From the NCBI GenBank assembly GCA_002396665.1, contig DGYJ01000065.1, positions 46,247-57,146 on the forward strand: 10,900 bases of DNA. The letters are read 5' to 3'. The notes beneath the pieces were generated by a model that was not told the origin of the DNA, searched no databases, and saw nothing but the letters and a program-made list of their open reading frames with translations. Below are positions 7,173-10,900 of the stretch, piece after piece (positions within the stretch are counted from its first letter, which is position 1; each line of letters begins with the position of its first letter). The DNA comes from Bdellovibrionaceae bacterium UBA5009 (GTDB lineage Bacteria > Bdellovibrionota > Bdellovibrionia > Bdellovibrionales > Bdellovibrionaceae). The translations under genes were made by a program, and so were the position numbers.

Positions 7173-8099
7173 TTAAAATTTTTGTTTGCTCAACCAGTGG
7201 TGCAAAAATTTGTCTTTGTAGGGATCCTCTGTCGAGTCTAAATCAGATCTTGAGTATCCAGATCGTAACTCTAAAATTTGGATTTTTTTATTATTCATTT
7301 TTTCATCAATTGCTTGTTGGGGGTTCAGTGTGAACTCAATACGCCAAGTTCGATAGGCCAGTTCATAGGCAGGCCGTGCTTCTGGAGAAGCATGAATTGA
7401 TGTGGAATCTTTTAAGCTTCGAACACGTTTTTTTTCATCATTCAAGGGCTCATACTCTAACTGTCTTTGAATAAAATCCTTCATTTGAAAGATAATTTCG
7501 TAATTTGAAATTTGTTCTACATTTGCACTTTTCGAAGTTGTGCTGTCATTTTCTTTTGCCTGTTCACAAAGACTTTCCCATTGTCTTAAGAACTGAGCAG
7601 AAAATTGTATATCAAACCTTTGGCTTTCAATGCCTTCAAGCCAGCCCTGTTTGGCCTTTGGGAAACTATCACTATAGGCAATATAGGGTTTGATATCCAG
7701 TATGGGAGTATGATCAAGCAGGTCAGCCCCTTCGACAAATAATTTTAGACCTTCAATTTTTTTAAGTCGCACGCAGCTCATGCCAATCGAGTTTGGTCTG
7801 TAGGGGGACCTTGTGGCGAACACTCCCATTTTTTGATCGGTCCCGCGCGGGGGATTCGTCATCGGCTTCCAATTTTCGTTTTTATGAAAATTATAGATCA
7901 ACCATATATGATCAAAGCCATCCAGGCCGATCAAGGCCTGCTCGAAATTATTTTTAGGTTCAAGATGGATGATACCCTCAACTTGAGAGTAGGAATCTTT
8001 ATCATCATGGGCGGCCTGTCTGGGGGCAGAGTAGTTGAAGGATCTGCTCGAATGGTAGATCCCGACGGCCGAGTAAGAAATCCTAAGATCAGACTTCAT
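7173..8099 (-). CDS. trmO: TrmO-like tRNA (t6A37-N6)-methyltransferase, enlarged
   Basis: SAM-dependent enzyme of the TsaA/TrmO (beta-barrel) family. In E. coli TrmO methylates N6-threonylcarbamoyladenosine at position 37 of threonine tRNA to give m6t6A. The N-terminal catalytic domain (about 1-165) is well conserved: PRQ (26-28), GFDHIWLIY (61-69), GVFATRSPYRPNSIGMSCV (92-110), and DLLDHTPILDIKPYI (126-140). The small C-terminal domain is recognisable by SPEARPAY (238-245) and KKIQILEL (271-278). At 308 residues it is longer than the 235-residue E. coli protein; the excess is a polar linker (about 172-232) and a charged tail after 280. The start is supported by AGAGGA three bases before the ATG. 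It lies 24 bases downstream of the SpoU-family gene and probably shares its transcript. Confidence 0.92.
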   Translation of the reverse strand: MKSDLRISYSAVGIYHSSRSFNYSAPRQAAHDDKDSYSQVEGIIHLEPKNNFEQALIGLDGFDHIWLIYNFHKNENWKPMTNPPRGTDQKMGVFATRSPYRPNSIGMSCVRLKKIEGLKLFVEGADLLDHTPILDIKPYIAYSDSFPKAKQGWLEGIESQRFDIQFSAQFLRQWESLCEQAKENDSTTSKSANVEQISNYEIIFQMKDFIQRQLEYEPLNDEKKRVRSLKDSTSIHASPEARPAYELAYRTWRIEFTLNPQQAIDEKMNNKKIQILELRSGYSRSDLDSTEDPYKDKFLHHWLSKQKF

Positions 8100-8102
8100 A
8101 GG

Positions 8103-8108
8103 TCCTCT
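8103..8108 (-). promoter_or_regulatory. Shine-Dalgarno of trmO
   Basis: Read on the minus strand, AGAGGA lies three bases before the ATG at 8099-8097, within the 24-base gap after the SpoU-family gene. It supports the chosen trmO start. Confidence 0.7.
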
Positions 8109-8123
8109 GATTAATTTTTTGAA

Positions 8124-8963
8124 TTAGTTTGCATTTTGCGCTGACCATTGGGATTTCCATTCGTAACAAGAAAGGGCCATGCACACGGCAGCGTTCAATG
8201 AATTTTTAACACCGATCATAGGGATTTGGCGAAGTTCATCGCACATTTGAATAATGTCGTCGTTCAGTCCAAATCTTTCATTGCCGTAGACAAAAACCGT
8301 TTTTACTGGGGGAAATGGCGTCGAAAGAGGAACTGATTTGTGAGAGGTTTCAAAGCCCACAATAAAATAACCTTCATTTCGAAGGGTTTGTAAAGCTTCC
8401 ATTGTGTTGGCATGGGCTGTCCAGGGGACATATTTTTCACTACCAAGGGCCGTCTTTTCAACCAAGGGATTTTCGGGTGTAGCGGTGTAGCCAGCCAAAT
8501 GAATTTTTTCAATCCCAAGTCCATCGGCTGTGCGAAAGACAGAGCCCACGTTAAATGCGGATCTCCAATGATCTAAAAAAACATGAAGTGGAATATTTTT
8601 TTGAATTTTTTGATCAGAACTTTGACCAACATCAGTTGGGAATTTTTCTGTTGAAATTCTGTCCATCGTGGTGACCATAAAATCATGATCTGCGGGGCTA
8701 CTTTGGCAAAGTCTTTCAACGGGGACCAAAAAATGGACGAATTGCGTGGCTGTTAAATCTGATTTTAAATGGGAAAAATATTTTGCTACTTTTTGAACAT
8801 CAGCCTCTGGGGCCTCAGAGAGCATTTTGAATTTTTGAGCCAATTGCGAAAGTTGAATTTCAAGATCAGTTTTTTTGATAAGGTCATAATTTCTTTCGAG
8901 CTCATGACCTTGTTTTAAAATTTCACGCAGAAGCTTAAGTGACCCTGGGCTGATGGAACTCAT
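8124..8963 (-). CDS. SpoU/TrmH-family RNA 2'-O-methyltransferase
   Basis: SAM-dependent SPOUT methyltransferase that adds a 2'-O-methyl group to a ribose in rRNA or tRNA; the target cannot be read from the sequence. The 279-residue protein carries all three family motifs in its C-terminal half. Motif 1 is AFNVGSVFRTADGLG (136-150) with the catalytic Arg144. Motif 2 is FVYGNERFGL (224-233). Motif 3 is IPMIGVKNSLNAAVCMAL (247-264), which forms the trefoil knot and SAM pocket. Residues 1-122 are polar and mostly helical, are not part of the catalytic fold, and may bind RNA (inference). The start ATG overlaps the metG stop as ATGA, with AAAGG four bases upstream inside metG, so translation of the two is probably coupled. 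RlmB, TrmH or TrmL would be alternatives, but nothing singles one out. Confidence 0.92.
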   Translation of the reverse strand: MSSISPGSLKLLREILKQGHELERNYDLIKKTDLEIQLSQLAQKFKMLSEAPEADVQKVAKYFSHLKSDLTATQFVHFLVPVERLCQSSPADHDFMVTTMDRISTEKFPTDVGQSSDQKIQKNIPLHVFLDHWRSAFNVGSVFRTADGLGIEKIHLAGYTATPENPLVEKTALGSEKYVPWTAHANTMEALQTLRNEGYFIVGFETSHKSVPLSTPFPPVKTVFVYGNERFGLNDDIIQMCDELRQIPMIGVKNSLNAAVCMALSCYEWKSQWSAQNAN

Positions 8964-10900
8964 TTGACCTTTTGACCTGGTTTTGCTCCAGAATCCGGTG
9001 ACAAAATAAATAAATCAGAACCACCTGCTCCGGCAGCTAATACCATTCCTTCAGACATTCCAAATTTCATTTTGCGAGGCTTAAGATTCGCAACAATCAC
9101 CGTTAATCGGCCTTCAAGATCTTCGGGTTTGTAGGCGGCCTTGATGCCAGCAAAAATTTGTTTGGTTTGGCCGGGCTCTAGTTCGACTTGCAGACGAAGT
9201 AATTTGTCTGCTTCTGGAACAGCTTCAGCTTTAATAATCTTTGCAATGCGAAGATCCACTTTTGAAAAATCATCGATTTCGAGTTCTGCAGGGGCTTCAG
9301 CGGACGCAGCCGTCTGATTTGCCTTGGGCTTTGAATCCTGAGATGAAGTGGATCCCTTGGCAGATGGGTTTTGTGCGACTGGCACTGTGTTTTTTGCACT
9401 TCTTTGTTTTTGAAGCTCATCATTGATTTTTTGACTGTCAGACACCAGGGCCTTCACTTTCTCAAGATCTACTCTTGAGGCCAAATGTTCATAGGAGTTG
9501 ATGCTTGTGTTTTCAAGAATTTTTTGAGCATCGGACCAAGAGTAATTTTTTTCATTCAACAGAGTAGCGACCTTGTCACTGATTTGTGGAAGAAAGGGCT
9601 TCATGTAAATCATCATTAATCGGAAAATATTCAAGGTGCTTGTTAAAACCTGGTGGGTTTGATCTGGATTTGTTTCAACAGTTTTCCATGGTGTGCGTTC
9701 ATCGAAATATTTGTTGGCAAGATCCACCATTTCGCGAATCTCAGTAGTGACTTTCGAAAACTCTCGATTTTCGTAAAGATCAGCAAGTTCTGCAGATTTT
9801 TTTTGCAAGTGCTGAACAATTTTTAAACCATCCACATCACAGCAGGCTGTTTTGGAATTGAATTTTTTATTCAACATTTGTGCGCCACGGGAGCCTAAAT
9901 TGACAATTTTTCCAATCAAATCTGAATTCACGCGATTGGCGAAGTCTTCAAAGTTCAAATCAAAATCATCTAAGCTAGAGTTTAATTTCGTCGCATAATA
10001 GTAACGCAAAAAATTCGGATCCAGATGATTCAAGTAAGCTCGGGCAGGGATCATGGTCCCCTTGGATTTGCTCATTTTTTCACCATTGATCATCAATCGA
10101 CCGTGGATATGAACTGCTGTCGGCGAACGAAATCCTGCTGTTTTTAGAAGAGCAGGCCAGAACAAAGTATGAAAGTAGGTGATATCTTTTCCGATGAAAT
10201 GATAGAGCTCAGTTTTTTCTGACTTCCAGTAGTCATCAAAGTTTTTACCTTTAAGAGTGCACCATTGCTGGGTTGAACTGACGTACCCCATGGGGGCATC
10301 GACCCAAACATAGAAATATTTTTTGTCTTCGCCAGGAATGGCAAATCCAAAATAAGGTTCATCACGGGAAATATCCCAGGCGCGAAGATCTTCATTGAAC
10401 CATTCCATCATTTTATTTGTGACTTCTTTAGAAGTGTGTTTTGGAAGCCATTCTTGCAAATATGTTTTGAATTGATTCAGTTCAAAGAAAATATGTTCAC
10501 TGCCTTTTTCGACAGGGGCCGTTCCGCAAATGGAACAGTGGGGATTTTTTAAATCGGCAGGGCTGTAGGTGGCGCCGCAAACATCACAAGAGTCCCCGTA
10601 CTGTTCAGTGGCTCCACATTTGGGACAAGTGCCTTTCACAAAACGATCAGGTAAAAACATTTTGTCATGTTCGCAGTAGGATTGCTGAATTGTTTTTCGG
10701 GAAATGAAATTTTTCTTTTTCATTTCTCCGTAAAAATATTCACAAAGTTTTTTATTTTCTTCAGAATTGGTCGAAGAGTAATGGGAAAACTCGATATGGA
10801 AATCTTTAAAATCAGCGGTGTGTTCTTTCCAGCTTTGGGCGATTAATTCTTCGGGTTTAATTCCCATTTCGCGGGCACGCACCATGATAGGGGTCCCGTG
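8960..10900 (-). CDS. metG: Methionyl-tRNA synthetase (N-terminus outside window)
   Basis: Class I aminoacyl-tRNA synthetase charging tRNA-Met. The visible part is 646 residues; the frame runs to the window edge. The bases before the ATG at 10885 encode HGTPI, which matches about residue 55 of E. coli MetG, so that ATG is internal and the HIGH motif lies outside. Counting from that Met: zinc-binding cysteines at 87, 90, 100, 103, 117 and 120; the KMSKSKGT loop at 270-277; a helical anticodon-binding domain at about 310-480 ending its conserved part with KPFLPQISD. A low-complexity Ala/Ser/Lys linker (about 495-535) leads to a Trbp111/EMAPII-like C-terminal tRNA-binding domain (538-641, with DFSKVDLRIAKI and LKPRKMKFGMSEGM). 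This domain is found in dimeric long-form MetRS. It heads the visible minus-strand operon and overlaps the SpoU-family gene by ATGA. Confidence 0.97.
   Translation of the reverse strand, partial: HGTPIMVRAREMGIKPEELIAQSWKEHTADFKDFHIEFSHYSSTNSEENKKLCEYFYGEMKKKNFISRKTIQQSYCEHDKMFLPDRFVKGTCPKCGATEQYGDSCDVCGATYSPADLKNPHCSICGTAPVEKGSEHIFFELNQFKTYLQEWLPKHTSKEVTNKMMEWFNEDLRAWDISRDEPYFGFAIPGEDKKYFYVWVDAPMGYVSSTQQWCTLKGKNFDDYWKSEKTELYHFIGKDITYFHTLFWPALLKTAGFRSPTAVHIHGRLMINGEKMSKSKGTMIPARAYLNHLDPNFLRYYYATKLNSSLDDFDLNFEDFANRVNSDLIGKIVNLGSRGAQMLNKKFNSKTACCDVDGLKIVQHLQKKSAELADLYENREFSKVTTEIREMVDLANKYFDERTPWKTVETNPDQTHQVLTSTLNIFRLMMIYMKPFLPQISDKVATLLNEKNYSWSDAQKILENTSINSYEHLASRVDLEKVKALVSDSQKINDELQKQRSAKNTVPVAQNPSAKGSTSSQDSKPKANQTAASAEAPAELEIDDFSKVDLRIAKIIKAEAVPEADKLLRLQVELEPGQTKQIFAGIKAAYKPEDLEGRLTVIVANLKPRKMKFGMSEGMVLAAGAGGSDLFILSPDSGAKPGQKVK

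Noticed and set aside
7156..7185. Possible bidirectional terminator between the convergent MFS and trmO genes
   Set aside because: The sequence is AT-rich, and the best stem (AAACAA with TTGTTT) has one G-C pair and a long loop, too weak to call.
7842..7851. CCCGCGCGGG palindrome
   Set aside because: It is a short GC-rich palindrome inside trmO, explained by Pro-Pro-Arg-Gly codons of the conserved domain, with no T tract or second copy noticed.
7833..8114. 93-codon plus-strand frame antisense to trmO
   Set aside because: It is the complement of the highly conserved TrmO catalytic domain and has no recognisable protein features.
1..10900. Mobile, phage, defence or CRISPR system
   Set aside because: All nine genes belong to housekeeping, transport or signalling families. 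No integrase, transposase, terminal repeats or spacer-like array is visible.

Overview
This 10.9 kb window is densely coding bacterial chromosome with two converging gene blocks. Six genes lie on the plus strand (1-7155) and three on the minus strand (7173-10900). Gaps range from 14 to 104 bases, so no stretch over 300 bases lacks a gene. I see no tRNA, rRNA, insertion sequence, phage gene, CRISPR array or attachment site. Base composition by eye is moderately AT-rich. The gene style (receiver-like signalling proteins with long Gly/Ser/Pro linkers beside housekeeping genes, ATGA overlaps, a membrane pyrophosphatase) reminds me of Bdellovibrio-like Bdellovibrionota or another former deltaproteobacterium. 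This is an impression and not a proof.

Plus strand: the window opens inside a UDP-hexose 4-epimerase (galE-like, C-terminal part only). It is followed by a 595-residue protein with a degenerate response-regulator receiver domain, a long low-complexity linker and an uncharacterised C-terminal part. This gene overlaps by ATGA with a YafD-like endonuclease/exonuclease/phosphatase family gene. A 104-base leader with a strong Shine-Dalgarno then introduces hppA, a K+-dependent-type membrane-bound pyrophosphatase. An ExoD-family membrane protein follows, and its first codons contain a strong GC-rich hairpin that looks like the hppA terminator. A 12-helix MFS transporter ends the block.

Minus strand (reading leftwards from 10900): metG (methionyl-tRNA synthetase, lacking its N-terminus at the window edge) overlaps by ATGA with a SpoU/TrmH-family RNA 2'-O-methyltransferase. 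A TrmO-like tRNA m6t6A37 methyltransferase follows. These three form a small tRNA/translation operon. It converges on the MFS gene with only 17 bases between the stop codons.

Most of the window is ordinary core genome. The points most worth a second look are the receiver-like protein of unknown function coupled to the YafD-like enzyme, the terminator-like hairpin inside the ExoD reading frame, the small residue at the GalE gatekeeper position, and the enlarged TrmO. I found no convincing new defence, mobile or secretion system here.
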